Part shown: one piece after another, positions 34,347 through 44,637 of the stretch
How the letters are laid out: every line of letters begins with the position of its first letter
Numbering within the stretch: position 1 is the stretch's first letter
From: Ruminococcus flavefaciens ATCC 19208
Lineage (GTDB): Bacteria; Bacillota; Clostridia; Oscillospirales; Ruminococcaceae
Assembly: GCF_000518765.1 (NCBI RefSeq)
Contig: NZ_JAEF01000006.1
Coordinates: 310,001-374,000 of the forward strand
Length of the DNA: 64,000 nucleotides
Reading direction: 5' to 3'
The notes under the pieces: generated by a model
What the model saw: only the letters and a program-made list of their open reading frames with translations
The model's database searches: none
What the model was told of the DNA's origin: nothing
Made by a program: the position numbers and the translations under genes

Positions 34347-36218
34347 TCAATATTTTCCGTCATTCTCAAAATAGACCTTATACCATACAAGGAAAATAAA
34401 TACAGTCCATATTTTACGGCTGTTATCAGCTTTACCGGTACGGTGATCGTCAAGAAGCTTCAGCAGGGGAGCGGTATTGAAAAAATCCTTTGCGCTCTCA
34501 CTCTCAAATGTTTTCTTTACTATTTCGTAGTATTTGTCCTCTTTGAGCCATACTCTGATAGGAACAGGGAAGCCCAGTTTCTTCTTTGCAGCAGTTTTTG
34601 CAGTCTGCTCGGGAGTATCCTTCTTTGCAGCAAGACGCATTGCGTACTTTGTGATATACTTTGTCTCATCTGTCCCTTTATCGTGTGTCACACGGTATTT
34701 TGTGGGTATTTTTTCAGCAAGAGCCATTACTTCCTTATCAAGGAAAGGTACTCTGAGCTCGAGAGAGTTAGCCATACTCATTTTATCAGCTTTAAGGAGT
34801 ATATCTCCTGCCATCCACATATGAAGATCAAGATATTGCATTTTTGTTACATCGTCTTTGTTTTTTACGTTATCGTAAAAATGCTTTGTAATGACAGTTG
34901 GATCAGGTGCAGAGGTGGATATCTTCAGAAGTTCTTTTCTGTCTTTAGGAGTAAACATATAAGCATTGCCTATAAAACGTTCTTCAACGTCCTTGCCCTT
35001 ACGGACAAAGAAATTTACACCTCGTTTTGCAGGGAGCTTTGAAGCTACACTTCCGATACCTCGCTTTATAAAACGCGGCAGCTTGTCATAAGCCGTACCG
35101 TTCGGATCGCTGTAAACATTATATCCGCCGAATATTTCATCAGCACCTTCGCCCGAAAGGACGACTTTAAGCTTTTCCGACGCTATATTGCACACAAAAT
35201 AAAGCGCAACAGCTGAGGGATCGGCAAGAGGTTCGTCCATATGATACTGTATCATTGAAAGACTGCTCCAATATTCTTCGGGAGTTATGACCTTGCTGGT
35301 GTTTTCCTTGCCAATAGCTTTAGAAAAATTCTTAGCCCAGCCAATCTCATTATATTTCTCATCAGAGCCAAAGCCTACTGTGAAAGTCTTGTCAACATCA
35401 GCTATTGCAGCAACATAGCTTGAATCTACGCCGCTTGAAAGGAAAGAGCCAACTTCAACATCAGCTATTTTATGAGCTTCAACAGAATTATGGAATGTAT
35501 AGGATATCTTGTTTACCCATTCGTCAAGATTTGGCTTGTTATCAGCATCAAAGCGAACATCCCAGTAACGCCTTGCGACAAATTTTCCGTCCTTGAATTT
35601 AAAGAAATGTGCAGGCGGAAGCTTGTAAACATTTTTAAAAAAAGTTTCCGAAGTAGGGGAGTACTGAAAGGTGAGGTAATTCTCCAGTGCAGATGTATTA
35701 AGCTCCTTTGTGAACTTAGGATGATCAAGGAAGCTTTTTATCTCAGAACCAAACATCAGTGTTCCGTTCATATTCGCATAGTACATAGGCTTTATACCGA
35801 AGAAATCACGGGCACCAAAAAGTTCCTTATTGTTTTTATCCCAGATCACAAAAGAAAACATTCCTCTAAGCATATTAAGAAGTTTTTCACCAAACTCTTC
35901 ATAGCCGTGTATAAGGACTTCTGTGTCGGTATTTGTCTTGAATTTATGACCTGCATCTACGAGTTTCTGACGTATTTCCTTATAGTTATATATTTCGCCG
36001 TTAAAAACTATAACAAGTGAATTATCTTCATTAAAAATAGGCTGATCTCCGCTTGAACTTACGTCAATGATACTAAGTCTGCGGTGACCGAGAGCAATAT
36101 TATCGTCTATGTATTTACCCTCAGCATCAGGACCTCTGTGCTTGATACGATCCATCATTTTGCCGAGAACTTCATCAGCGTTTTCAACATTGTTCGTAAA
36201 ACCTACGATTCCGCACAT
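34347..36218 (-). CDS. asnB: Asparagine synthase (glutamine-hydrolysing)
   Basis: 623 residues. The start was set to ATG 36218 so that Cys2 becomes the N-terminal nucleophile (MCGIVGF), with GGAGGTAG upstream. The class II glutaminase domain (RGPDAEG, NGEIYNY) is followed by the synthetase domain with the pyrophosphate loop SSGVDSSYVA and LSGEGADEIFGGY. It makes asparagine from aspartate, glutamine and ATP. First gene of a likely asnB-HD-pyrB transcript. Confidence 0.94.
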   Translation of the reverse strand: MCGIVGFTNNVENADEVLGKMMDRIKHRGPDAEGKYIDDNIALGHRRLSIIDVSSSGDQPIFNEDNSLVIVFNGEIYNYKEIRQKLVDAGHKFKTNTDTEVLIHGYEEFGEKLLNMLRGMFSFVIWDKNNKELFGARDFFGIKPMYYANMNGTLMFGSEIKSFLDHPKFTKELNTSALENYLTFQYSPTSETFFKNVYKLPPAHFFKFKDGKFVARRYWDVRFDADNKPNLDEWVNKISYTFHNSVEAHKIADVEVGSFLSSGVDSSYVAAIADVDKTFTVGFGSDEKYNEIGWAKNFSKAIGKENTSKVITPEEYWSSLSMIQYHMDEPLADPSAVALYFVCNIASEKLKVVLSGEGADEIFGGYNVYSDPNGTAYDKLPRFIKRGIGSVASKLPAKRGVNFFVRKGKDVEERFIGNAYMFTPKDRKELLKISTSAPDPTVITKHFYDNVKNKDDVTKMQYLDLHMWMAGDILLKADKMSMANSLELRVPFLDKEVMALAEKIPTKYRVTHDKGTDETKYITKYAMRLAAKKDTPEQTAKTAAKKKLGFPVPIRVWLKEDKYYEIVKKTFESESAKDFFNTAPLLKLLDDHRTGKADNSRKIWTVFIFLVWYKVYFENDGKY

Positions 36219-36263
36219 AAATATGCTACCTCCGAATATTCCGTATATTAAATCTCCCAAAAT

Positions 36264-36292
36264 ATTATACTACAAAACGATCGGTTTTGCAA
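36264..36292 (-). promoter_or_regulatory. Promoter of asnB
   Basis: Minus strand TTGCAA (36292-36287), 17-nt spacer, TATAAT (36269-36264). Predicted start near 36257. Confidence 0.75.
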
Positions 36293-36304
36293 CAAAAAAA
36301 TGAT

Positions 36305-37300
36305 TTATTCTTTATTATCGTCAGAATGATCTGATTTGATTTTTGCAAGGGGATTGCTTTCTACAGCATTACGAACATTTTCGTCATTAAGATGAGTATA
36401 TATTTCAGTAGTAGAGATACTTGAGTGTCCGAGAAGCTCTTTTAGAGTTAGAACATCTGCATCGCCATACTGATACATGAGGGTCGCCGCAGTATGACGA
36501 AGCTTGTGAGTAGTTATGCCTTTTCCGTCAAGATCAGCCTTTTGCAGAGTGTCTTCGACTATCTGCTGAACGCGTCTTTTGGATATCCTTCGGTTCTGAT
36601 TACTAATAAAAAGAGCAGGTTCACCTGAAGCCTTAGGATTATTGTTCCTGATTGAAAGATATTTCTGTAAAGCATCAATACAGGCAGGATTGAGATAAAC
36701 CATGCGCTCCTTGCTTCTTTTACCAATGACTTTTAAGCGGTTTTCGGAAAAATCTATATCCTTGATATTAATGCCAACTAATTCACTTAGACGCATTCCG
36801 CAGTTGAGAAATAACGTTATTATACAATAATCTCGCTTTGAATCAGCACTATCGGCTGTTTCAATAAGCTTTAAACTTTCTTTTAAAGAAAGAAATTTAG
36901 GAAGCCCGGCTTTAGGCACAGGCACATCAAGATCTTTTGTAGGATCATTTTCGATTATATGAGCTACTTTTTCAAGATATTTAAAAAAACTTCTTAATGA
37001 AGATATTTTTCTGTAACGTGCACGGTCCTTATTATTGCGCTCATCAGATGTGTAAAAAATAAAATTATATATATCGGTTATAGATATTTTTCTGATATCA
37101 TCTACAGTCATATTTCTTATATCGATATCCTCAAGATTTTTACCTGTATTATATTGATTTTCGTAGATATAACGTAAAAAAAGCCGTATATCTGTGTAAT
37201 ATTCTTCAATTGTGCGCTGTGCAAGAAGCTTTACAATTTTTAGATGCACAAGATAGTTGTTTAAAAATTCTGGGTTTTCAGGTGAATTATAATTATTCAT
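36305..37300 (-). CDS. Tyrosine recombinase, XerC/XerD type
   Basis: 331 residues with an N-terminal SAM-like core-binding domain (about 10-125) and a catalytic domain. Catalytic residues: Arg in CGMRLSELVGI, Lys in the VIGKRSKER strand, HxxR in THKLRHTAATLMYQYG, His in LLGHSSISTTE and Tyr in IYTHL. All are present, so it should be active. The size and presence of a single copy here fit a chromosome-dimer-resolving Xer enzyme. No neighbouring integron, phage or transposon features are visible. The start overlaps the Nudix stop by 4 nt. Confidence 0.85.
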   Translation of the reverse strand: MNNYNSPENPEFLNNYLVHLKIVKLLAQRTIEEYYTDIRLFLRYIYENQYNTGKNLEDIDIRNMTVDDIRKISITDIYNFIFYTSDERNNKDRARYRKISSLRSFFKYLEKVAHIIENDPTKDLDVPVPKAGLPKFLSLKESLKLIETADSADSKRDYCIITLFLNCGMRLSELVGINIKDIDFSENRLKVIGKRSKERMVYLNPACIDALQKYLSIRNNNPKASGEPALFISNQNRRISKRRVQQIVEDTLQKADLDGKGITTHKLRHTAATLMYQYGDADVLTLKELLGHSSISTTEIYTHLNDENVRNAVESNPLAKIKSDHSDDNKE

Positions 37301-37812
37301 AAAAGACCGTCCTTTACAAGAAATTCAAGAACTTTTGCTTCGCGCTCAATGAGCATTGTATCATAGTCTGTATGGTCATGAGTGCGATTAACACTTATAG
37401 CTTCATCAGCAGATACATATCTGAGCTCAAATCCTTCATCAAGCTCATAATCGTCTAAGGACTGAGAATTTACTGAGTTTTCAACATTACACAGATAATA
37501 AAAGTTTTCTTGTTCAAAAATTACGTTTTCGGCAAAACGGCTTTTTTGAATTCGCAAAACCGAACCGTATTCACGTAAAGAATTTTTTATAACTTTTAGA
37601 CCGGTTTCTTCAGAAATTTCTCTTACAAGTGTGTTTATATGATCTTCATTATTTTCAATTCCGCCACCAGGAAATTTATAGTAATCATATTTATTGCTAT
37701 AAACCATCGCAACTTTTTTGCCATTTAAAATAATGCCACGTACTGACGGACGCGTGAATCTTGAAAATTTTTCGTCATAATCATGCAGATCCATTGTAAA
37801 AAGTCGTTTCAT
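37297..37812 (-). CDS. Nudix hydrolase
   Basis: 171 residues from ATG 37812 (ACGAGG site). The Nudix box is read as GGGIENNEDHINTLVREISEETGL, with the RExxEE core intact. Substrate unknown. It is translationally coupled to the recombinase (4-nt overlap). Its leader holds a 16-bp hairpin (37836-37871) behind a good promoter. Confidence 0.85.
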   Translation of the reverse strand: MKRLFTMDLHDYDEKFSRFTRPSVRGIILNGKKVAMVYSNKYDYYKFPGGGIENNEDHINTLVREISEETGLKVIKNSLREYGSVLRIQKSRFAENVIFEQENFYYLCNVENSVNSQSLDDYELDEGFELRYVSADEAISVNRTHDHTDYDTMLIEREAKVLEFLVKDGLL

Positions 37813-37835
37813 AATAAAACCTCGTTTTTTGCAAT

Positions 37836-37871
37836 CAAAGTTTCGCCAAATTTGCATTTGGTGAAACTTTG
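37836..37871 (-). repeat. Long inverted repeat in the Nudix/recombinase leader
   Basis: CAAAGTTTCGCCAAAT, 4-nt loop TTGC, then ATTTGGTGAAACTTTG: 16-bp stem with a single G-T/C-A position. It lies just after the predicted transcript start (about 37885) and about 24 nt before the start codon. No U tract follows, so it is not a plain terminator; it may be an operator or a stabilising 5' hairpin. Confidence 0.7.
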
Positions 37872-37891
37872 TATCTTTTTTCATTATTATC

Positions 37892-37920
37892 ATTATAGCA
37901 CTTCTATTCGATATTTGCAA
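37892..37920 (-). promoter_or_regulatory. Promoter of the Nudix/recombinase pair
   Basis: Minus strand TTGCAA (37920-37915), 17-nt spacer, TATAAT (37897-37892). Confidence 0.7.
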
Positions 37921-38063
37921 GAAAAACAAAGTTATTCCCTAATTAATAAATAGAAAATATTCGTAAAAAAATAATTGATTCAAAAAATTATAACTGGAAT
38001 AAACACAATCAGCAAACTTAATATACTATATTATAATTAAAATCATTTTTTCTGAAAAAGTAC

Positions 38064-38092
38064 TTTACAAAATTCGTTTTTTATGATATAAT
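38064..38092 (+). promoter_or_regulatory. Promoter of rpsO-pnp
   Basis: TTTACA (38064-38069), 17-nt spacer, TATAAT (38087-38092). The leader of about 80 nt before rpsO can fold around TGAGG/CCTCA pairings. S15 often represses its own leader, but I could not assign a specific structure. Confidence 0.75.
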
Positions 38093-38179
38093 ATTATCAC
38101 CGTGTACTTGGTTTGAGGCTTGTCCTCGATTTTCACCTCATTCTGAGTTAACGGAATATATTAATAAGAGGTGCTTCAA

Positions 38180-38446
38180 ATGTTATTGAAGGATGAAAAG
38201 ACAGCCGTTATTGAGGCTAACAGAACACACGAAAAAGACACAGGTTCTCCTGAGGTTCAGATTGCTATTCTCACAAGAAGAATCAACGATCTCACAGAAC
38301 ACCTTAAGTCTCACAAGAACGATCATCACTCAAGAAGAGGTCTTCTTAAGATGGTTGGTCACAGACGTAATCTTCTCGGTTATCTCAAGAAAAAGGATAT
38401 TGAGAGATATCGTGCTATCGTAGAGAAGCTTGGTCTTCGTAAGTAA
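38180..38446 (+). CDS. rpsO: 30S ribosomal protein S15
   Basis: 88 residues from ATG 38180 behind GAGGTG. Recognisable family sequence: [37 protein letters not shown] and [14 protein letters not shown]. Binds the central domain of 16S rRNA early in 30S assembly. Followed by pnp, as in very many bacteria. Confidence 0.97.
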   Translation: MLLKDEKTAVIEANRTHEKDTGSPEVQIAILTRRINDLTEHLKSHKNDHHSRRGLLKMVGHRRNLLGYLKKKDIERYRAIVEKLGLRK

Positions 38447-38458
38447 TTACAGTGTGAA

Positions 38459-38495
38459 AGAAGGCAGCGGGGTATTTTATACCCTTCTGCCTTTA
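38459..38495 (+). terminator. Hairpin after rpsO (weak terminator or processing site)
   Basis: AGAAGGCAG, inner GGGTAT/ATACCC stem, CTGCCTTT. A long compound stem with only a short U run, so termination is probably partial and lets transcription reach pnp. Confidence 0.55.
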
Positions 38496-38499
38496 CGTC

Positions 38500-38586
38500 T
38501 ATCAGAGTAAAGGGATTAGAAGTCAGAGGTAAGAGTTATGAAGCTTCTTACTTTTACCTCTAACTTCTAAAGGCTCTCCTCTGATA
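38500..38586 (+). promoter_or_regulatory. Nested hairpin in the pnp leader
   Basis: Outer stem TATCAGAG (38500-38507) with CTCTGATA (38579-38586). The inner stem of up to 18 bp runs from 38518-38535 to 38551-38568 (AGAAGT/ACTTCT and AGAGGTAA/TTACCTCT, one mismatch between them). It ends about 26 nt before the pnp start codon. Confidence 0.7.
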
Positions 38587-38612
38587 AATAATAAAAAAAT
38601 GGAGGAAAACAG

Positions 38613-40727
38613 ATGTTTGAAAATTACAGAACTTTTGAGACCACTTATGCTGGCAGACCGCTTATCGTTGAAACAGGCAAGACCTGCGGACTTTCCAATG
38701 GTTCATGCTGGGTAAGGTATGGTGAAACTGTTGTAATGGCTAACGTTACAGCAAGTGCTAAGCCAAGAGAGGGTGTTGACTTTTTCCCTCTTTCAGTTGA
38801 CTATGAAGAAAGACTTTATTCTGTAGGTAGAATTCCGGGTTCTTTTACAAAGCGTGAGGGTAAGCCTTCTGAAAAGTCAATCCTTACTTCAAGATGTGTT
38901 GACAGACCTATCAGACCTCTTTTCCCTAAGGATATGAGAAATGATGTTTCTGTTGTAATGACAGTTCTCGCAGTAGAGCCTGATAACTCTCCTGAGATCG
39001 CAGGTATGATCGCAACTTCTATTGCAATTTCTATTTCCGATATTCCGTGGAATGGTCCTATTGCAGGTATCAATGTAGGACTTGTTGAAGGCGAGATCGT
39101 CCTCAATCCTACTCTTGAGCAGAGAGCTAAGACAGATCTTGTCCTTACAGTTGCAGGTACTGCTGAAAAGATCGTTATGATCGAAGCAGGTGCAAACGAA
39201 GTTCCTGAGGATACAATGCTTGATGCTATTCTTACAGGTCATGAAGAGATCAAAAAAATGGTAGCATTTATAAATGATATTCGTGCTCAGATAGGTAAGC
39301 CTAAGTTTGAATTTGAGTCAATGGAAGTTGACCACGATATGTTTGACGCTATCGAAGCATTTGCTGCTGAACGTGTAAAATTTGCTCTCGATACAAATGA
39401 TAAGAATATTCGTGACGAAAGACTCGCTCCTATCGTTGATGATATTCATGCTAATTTCGATGAGAAGTATCCTGAGCAGGTCGCTATGATCGACGAATGT
39501 ATCTATAAGCTCCAGAAGAAGATAGTTCGTAACTGGCTGTACGAAGGAAAGCGTGTAGACGGCCGTGGTATTGACGAGATACGTCCTCTTGCAGCTGAAG
39601 TTGGAGTACTCCCCCGTGTTCACGGTTCAGGACTCTTCACAAGAGGTCAGACACAGGTACTTACTATTGCTACACTGGGTCCTGTAAGCGATGCTCAGAA
39701 GATAGACGGTCTCGACGAGGAAGACTCAAAGAGATACATGCATCAGTACAACTTCCCAAGCTATTCTGTTGGTGAAACAAAGCCAAGCAGAGGTCCGGGA
39801 CGTCGTGAGATAGGCCACGGTGCTCTTGCTGAAAGAGCTCTTGCTCCTGTTATCCCACCTGTTGAGGAATTCCCATACGCTCTCAGACTCGTTTCAGAGG
39901 TTCTTTCATCAAACGGTTCAACATCACAGGGTTCTATCTGTGGTTCAACACTTGCTCTTATGGACGCAGGCGTTCCGATCAAGGCTCCTGTTGCAGGTAT
40001 TTCTTGCGGACTTATCACAAAGCCTGACAGTGATGAATTCATGACAATGGTCGATATCCAAGGTCTTGAGGACTTCTTCGGCGATATGGACTTCAAGGTT
40101 GGCGGTACACATAAGGGTATCACAGCTATCCAGGTCGATATCAAGGTTGACGGTCTTACCCCTGCTATCATTAAGGAAGCATTTGAAAAGACAAGAAAAG
40201 CTCGTATATATATTCTTGATGAGATCATGCTCAAGGCTATTCCTGAGAGCAGACCTACTGTAAACAAGTATGCTCCAAAGATGCTCCAGACAAAGATACC
40301 TGTTGATAAGATCCGTGAAGTTATCGGTCAGGGCGGTAAGGTTATCCAGAAGATATCTGCTGACTGTGATGTAAAGATTGACATCAGCGATGACGGAAAC
40401 GTATTTATCAGCGGCGTTGACGGAGATAACGTAAATAAGGCACTCCAGATAATCCACACAATTGCTAACGATCCTGAGGTAGGTGCTATCTACAAGGGTA
40501 AGGTAGTAAGAATTATGGACTTCGGTGCTTTTGTTGAGATCGCTCCGGGTAAGGACGGACTTGTACATATCTCCAAGCTTGATAAGCAGAGAGTTGAAAA
40601 GGTGGAAGATGTTGTTTCTATCGGTGACGAGATCGTTGTTAAGGTAACTGAAATCGACCGTCAGGGCAGAATCAATCTTTCGCGTAAAGATGCTCTTGCT
40701 GATATCGAAGCAAAGAAAAATAGCTAA
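38613..40727 (+). CDS. pnp: Polynucleotide phosphorylase
   Basis: 3'-5' phosphorolytic exonuclease of the RNA degradation machinery, 704 residues. Two RNase PH domains are separated by a helical domain; the second contains FPSYSVGETKPSRGPGRREIGHG and GSTLALMDAGVPI. A KH domain (KIREVIGQGGKVIQKISADCDVKIDI) and a C-terminal S1 domain (GKVVRIMDFGAFVEIAPGKDGLVHIS) follow. Site GGAGG. The leader hairpin recalls PNPase autoregulation in E. coli. Confidence 0.97.
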   Translation: MFENYRTFETTYAGRPLIVETGKTCGLSNGSCWVRYGETVVMANVTASAKPREGVDFFPLSVDYEERLYSVGRIPGSFTKREGKPSEKSILTSRCVDRPIRPLFPKDMRNDVSVVMTVLAVEPDNSPEIAGMIATSIAISISDIPWNGPIAGINVGLVEGEIVLNPTLEQRAKTDLVLTVAGTAEKIVMIEAGANEVPEDTMLDAILTGHEEIKKMVAFINDIRAQIGKPKFEFESMEVDHDMFDAIEAFAAERVKFALDTNDKNIRDERLAPIVDDIHANFDEKYPEQVAMIDECIYKLQKKIVRNWLYEGKRVDGRGIDEIRPLAAEVGVLPRVHGSGLFTRGQTQVLTIATLGPVSDAQKIDGLDEEDSKRYMHQYNFPSYSVGETKPSRGPGRREIGHGALAERALAPVIPPVEEFPYALRLVSEVLSSNGSTSQGSICGSTLALMDAGVPIKAPVAGISCGLITKPDSDEFMTMVDIQGLEDFFGDMDFKVGGTHKGITAIQVDIKVDGLTPAIIKEAFEKTRKARIYILDEIMLKAIPESRPTVNKYAPKMLQTKIPVDKIREVIGQGGKVIQKISADCDVKIDISDDGNVFISGVDGDNVNKALQIIHTIANDPEVGAIYKGKVVRIMDFGAFVEIAPGKDGLVHISKLDKQRVEKVEDVVSIGDEIVVKVTEIDRQGRINLSRKDALADIEAKKNS

Positions 40728-40737
40728 GTATATTCCA

Positions 40738-40772
40738 AAGCTCCGTGCAGATGTCTGCACGGAGCTTTTTAG
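40738..40772 (+). terminator. Terminator after pnp
   Basis: AAGCTCCGTGCAG, loop ATGT, CTGCACGGAGCTTTTT: 13-bp stem and U run. Confidence 0.92.
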
Positions 40773-40783
40773 TTGCATATAAT

Positions 40784-40811
40784 AAAATGAGCGGCTCAAC
40801 CGCTCATTTTT
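40784..40811 (-). terminator. Terminator of the V-ATPase operon
   Basis: AAAATGAGCGG, 5-nt loop, CCGCTCATTTT: 11-bp stem overlapping the stop codon of subunit D on the minus strand, followed by a U/A-rich run. Confidence 0.8.
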
Positions 40812-41460
40812 AATGAAATTTATGATTTTCTTTAAGCACCATATCTTTTACCTTCATAAGAGATGTTGTTGTACTTCTCTCATTTTCGGAGAGCTTCATG
40901 GTGATATATTTGATAGTTTCCTCGTAATCAGGGATCATAATATGCTCAAGTGCATTAACACGGCGACGAGTCTTTTCAATTTCATCAGCCATAAGCTGGC
41001 AAGCTTTTTCTACTTCCGCAAGTCTGATCATCTTAGGCAAAACGGAATTAAGAGCACTTACAGCTCCGTCAAGGTCGATCGAAGTAAAAGCCATGCCGTA
41101 TGAGTAAATATCATTTGTATCGCCTGATCGGAACTTAGTTGTAAATTCAGGGATATAAACACTCATAACGTTCTTTTCTTTTACTTCAAGTTCAACCTCC
41201 TGTTTTGGAAGCATAAGAGCAGATTCAAGGACTTCCCTCTGCATTACAGAGCCGGCAACAGCCATATATCTGTTTGCTTCAGAAATAGCAGCCTCAACTT
41301 CGGTTCTGAGCTGACGGTTTTCCTTTATGAGGTTCATAAATTGCCTCATAAGTTCGTCTCGCTTATCTTTAAGAAGCTTATGACCTCTTAACGCAGAAGT
41401 GAGTTTCTTTTTTAGCTTGCTTAGCTCCATTCGGGTGGGATTAACATTAAGTCTTGCCAA
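40810..41460 (-). CDS. ntpD: V-type ATPase subunit D (central shaft)
   Basis: 216 residues, long helices at both ends. Family start NPTRMELSKLKKKLTSALRGHKLLKDKRDELMR and the C-terminal RRVNALEHIMIPDYEETIKYI. Forms the rotating shaft with F. Last gene of the operon, 10 nt after subunit B. Confidence 0.95.
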   Translation of the reverse strand: MARLNVNPTRMELSKLKKKLTSALRGHKLLKDKRDELMRQFMNLIKENRQLRTEVEAAISEANRYMAVAGSVMQREVLESALMLPKQEVELEVKEKNVMSVYIPEFTTKFRSGDTNDIYSYGMAFTSIDLDGAVSALNSVLPKMIRLAEVEKACQLMADEIEKTRRRVNALEHIMIPDYEETIKYITMKLSENERSTTTSLMKVKDMVLKENHKFH

Positions 41461-41470
41461 TCAGTTCACC

Positions 41471-42847
41471 TCATTTCTGAGTATCAAAGTATTTAACAAG
41501 ATATTCTTCTCTGATTCTGCGCAGCTCGCTTCTCGGAAGAAGTTTAAGAAGCTCCCAGCCGATAGAAAGCGTCTCTTCGATACTTCTGTTATTTTCAAAG
41601 CCCTGTGAAACATAGCGTTTTTCAAATTCATCTGCAAATTTAGCATATAGCAGGTCTGTAGGTGTAAGAGCAGCTTCACCAAGTACAACCATAAGCTCCT
41701 TGGCGTCTTTGCCTCTTGCATATGCCGAGAAAAGCTGATTCATGGTATCGGAATGATCTGCTCGGGTCTTTCCTTCACCGATGCCCTTATCCTTGAGTCG
41801 TGAAAGTGATGGAAGAACGTCTACAGGCGGATTTATTCCCTTTCTGTAAAGCTCACGTGAAAGAATGATCTGTCCCTCTGTGATATATCCTGTAAGGTCG
41901 GGGATAGGGTGAGTTTTATCGTCCTCAGGCATAGTGAGTATCGGTATCATGGTGATACTTCCCTCTTTGCCGTTCTGACGGCCTGCGCGCTCATATATAG
42001 TAGCAAGGTCTGTATACATATAACCAGGATATCCACGTCTTCCCGGAACTTCCTTACGTGCGGCTGATACTTCACGAAGAGCATCGGCATAGTTAGTGAT
42101 ATCCGTAAGGATAACAAGTACGTGCATACCTTTTTCGAATGCAAGATACTCAGCAGCGGTAAGTGCCATTTTCGGTGTAGCAAGACGCTCGATAGCAGAG
42201 TCGTTTGCAAGATTGATGAACAGTATTGTTCTGTCAAGTGCGCCTGTGCTCTTGAAGCTCTGAACAAAATATTCCGACTCTTCAAATGTAATACCCATTG
42301 CTGCAAAAACAACAGCAAACTGCTCATCTTTTCCGCGTACTTTTGCCTGTCTTGCTATCTGTGCAGCAAGCTGTGCGTGCGGAAGTCCGCTGGCAGAGAA
42401 TATCGGAAGCTTCTGACCTCTTACGAGAGTATTGAGTCCGTCAATAGCGGATACACCTGTCTGGATAAACTCCTGAGGATATCTTCTTGCAACAGGATTC
42501 ATAGGAAGTCCGTTAACATCGAGACGCATTTCAGGGATTATCTCAGGACCGTCATCTATAGGTCTGCCAAGTCCGTCAAAAACTCGTCCAAGCATATCCT
42601 CAGATACACCAAGTTCCATCTGATGACCTGAGAAAACAACACTGCTGTCCTGAAGGTTTATACCTGCGGCATTCTCAAACAGCTGTACAAGTGCATTGGT
42701 ACCGTCTATCTCGAGCACACGGCAGCGCCTTTTTTCGCCATTTTTAAGTCTGATCTCAGCAAGCTCGCCATAGGTAACGTTCTCAACGTCTTTGACCAGC
42801 AGCAGAGGACCTGCTGCTTCTTCAATTGTTCTGTATTCTCTTGGCAT
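41471..42847 (-). CDS. ntpB: V-type ATPase subunit B (non-catalytic)
   Basis: 458 residues. Starts [30 protein letters not shown], with the core [12 protein letters not shown], the degenerate P-loop region replaced by [23 protein letters not shown], and [19 protein letters not shown]. Nucleotide sites lie at the interface with A. Its start shares one base with the stop of subunit A. Confidence 0.96.
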   Translation of the reverse strand: MPREYRTIEEAAGPLLLVKDVENVTYGELAEIRLKNGEKRRCRVLEIDGTNALVQLFENAAGINLQDSSVVFSGHQMELGVSEDMLGRVFDGLGRPIDDGPEIIPEMRLDVNGLPMNPVARRYPQEFIQTGVSAIDGLNTLVRGQKLPIFSASGLPHAQLAAQIARQAKVRGKDEQFAVVFAAMGITFEESEYFVQSFKSTGALDRTILFINLANDSAIERLATPKMALTAAEYLAFEKGMHVLVILTDITNYADALREVSAARKEVPGRRGYPGYMYTDLATIYERAGRQNGKEGSITMIPILTMPEDDKTHPIPDLTGYITEGQIILSRELYRKGINPPVDVLPSLSRLKDKGIGEGKTRADHSDTMNQLFSAYARGKDAKELMVVLGEAALTPTDLLYAKFADEFEKRYVSQGFENNRSIEETLSIGWELLKLLPRSELRRIREEYLVKYFDTQK

Positions 42848-44616
42848 CAGTCTTCCTCCTTAGTGAGCAGGTCATTCAGCTCTGAGGAGATCTCCACACT
42901 GAGCTTTTCAAATTCTGCATCTGTTTTTTCTTCTTCAACATATTTGAAACGACCGATCTTTTCTCTTACTGCGAGGTTAGCGACACTTTCGATATCTGCA
43001 CCTTTTTCGACAGCATCGGCTGCTTCATCGTTGAAGTTGAGTATGAGCTTCATCATGTAAAGCTGTTTTTTCAGGCTTGTATAGGTATCAACTTCATGGA
43101 ATGCAAGCTGATGGAGGAAGTCCTCACGTATAGAACGTGCAGTCTCCATTTTAAGTCTGTCCTTCGATGAAAGTGCGTCCATACCTATGAGCTTTACTAT
43201 TTCCTTGAGTTCGGCTTCATCATGAAGTATAGACATAAATCTTGCTCTTGACTTCATCCAGTCCTTAGATACGTTGTTGTTATACCAATCAGCCAGTGAA
43301 TCTGCATATAGCGAGTAGCTTGTGAGCCAGTTTATTGCAGGGAAATGTCTCTGATATGCAAGGTTTGCATCGAGTCCCCAGAAAACCTTTACTATACGAA
43401 GTGTAGCTTGTGAAACAGGTTCTGAGATATCACCGCCGGGAGGAGAAACAGCTCCTATAACCGAAAGTGCTCCTTCCCTGCCGTCAGTACCGTTTGAAAT
43501 AACTCGTCCTGCGCGCTCGTAGAACTGAGCAAGACGGCTTCCGAGGTAAGCAGGGTAACCTTCATCACCTGGCATTTCTTCAAGTCGTCCTGACATTTCA
43601 CGGAGAGCCTCAGCCCAACGTGATGTGGAATCTGCCATAAGAGCTACTGAATAGCCCATATCACGGTAATATTCTGCGATCGTGATACCTGTATATACAG
43701 AAGCCTCACGGGCTGCAACAGGCATATCCGAGGTATTAGCTATAAGAACGGTTCTTTCCATGAGTGATTTTCCCGTATGTGGGTCGATAAGCTCTGGGAA
43801 TTCGTTAAGAACGTCAGTCATTTCGTTACCGCGCTCGCCGCAGCCGATATATACGATGATATCAGCCTCTGCCCATTTAGCAAGCTGATGCTGAGTAACA
43901 GTCTTTCCGCTTCCGAAAGGTCCGGGGATAGCTGCAACACCGCCCTTAGCTATAGGGAAAAGGCAGTCAACAACTCGCTGACCTGTTACAAGTGGCATAT
44001 CTGGAGAAAGCTTCTTTTTATAGGGCCTGCCTCGTCTTACAGGCCATTTCTGTATAAGTGAAAGCTCTTTTTCGCCTTTTTCTGTTTCTATTATGCAAAC
44101 AGTGTCATTGGCATGGAACTCTCCCTCGGATATCTTTTTGACTATGCCTTCAATACCGTTCGGAACCATTATTTTATGGAGAACTATATCAGTTTCAGGA
44201 ACTGTACCGATAATATCTCCTCCAACCACCTTATCGCCTGCTTTTACAGAAGGTGTGAATTTCCAGAGAGGTTCACGCTTCAGTGACGGTACTTCTACAC
44301 CTCTTGCAAGGTTGTTGCCGCATACTTTACGGATATCGTCAAGTGGACGCTGGATACCGTCAAAAATACTTCCGATAAGTCCGGGGCCAAGCTCAACGCT
44401 CATAGGTTCACCTGTTGATTCAACACTCTCACCTGTTCCGAGACCTGATGTTTCCTCATAAACCTGTATGGAAGCACGATCGCCGTGCATTTCGATTATC
44501 TCACCGATAAGACGCTTTTCACTAACTCGCACAACGTCGAACATATTAGCATCTCTCATACCTTCGGCAACTACAAGCGGTCCTGATATCTTTACTACTG
44601 TACCTTTGCTGTTCAT
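42847..44616 (-). CDS. ntpA: V-type ATPase subunit A (catalytic)
   Basis: 589 residues. Walker [10 protein letters not shown], the extra non-homologous region (about residues 110-190) typical of A subunits, Walker B region [18 protein letters not shown] and [21 protein letters not shown]. Hydrolyses or makes ATP in alternating A3B3 with B. No intein. Confidence 0.97.
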   Translation of the reverse strand: MNSKGTVVKISGPLVVAEGMRDANMFDVVRVSEKRLIGEIIEMHGDRASIQVYEETSGLGTGESVESTGEPMSVELGPGLIGSIFDGIQRPLDDIRKVCGNNLARGVEVPSLKREPLWKFTPSVKAGDKVVGGDIIGTVPETDIVLHKIMVPNGIEGIVKKISEGEFHANDTVCIIETEKGEKELSLIQKWPVRRGRPYKKKLSPDMPLVTGQRVVDCLFPIAKGGVAAIPGPFGSGKTVTQHQLAKWAEADIIVYIGCGERGNEMTDVLNEFPELIDPHTGKSLMERTVLIANTSDMPVAAREASVYTGITIAEYYRDMGYSVALMADSTSRWAEALREMSGRLEEMPGDEGYPAYLGSRLAQFYERAGRVISNGTDGREGALSVIGAVSPPGGDISEPVSQATLRIVKVFWGLDANLAYQRHFPAINWLTSYSLYADSLADWYNNNVSKDWMKSRARFMSILHDEAELKEIVKLIGMDALSSKDRLKMETARSIREDFLHQLAFHEVDTYTSLKKQLYMMKLILNFNDEAADAVEKGADIESVANLAVREKIGRFKYVEEEKTDAEFEKLSVEISSELNDLLTKEED

Positions 44617-44637
44617 TTCTGCTTATCCGCCTCTTTT

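Noticed and set aside
36305..37300. Mobile element or integron around the tyrosine recombinase
   Set aside because: Neighbours are housekeeping genes, no direct repeats or tRNA attachment site were seen, and the gene is coupled to a Nudix gene.
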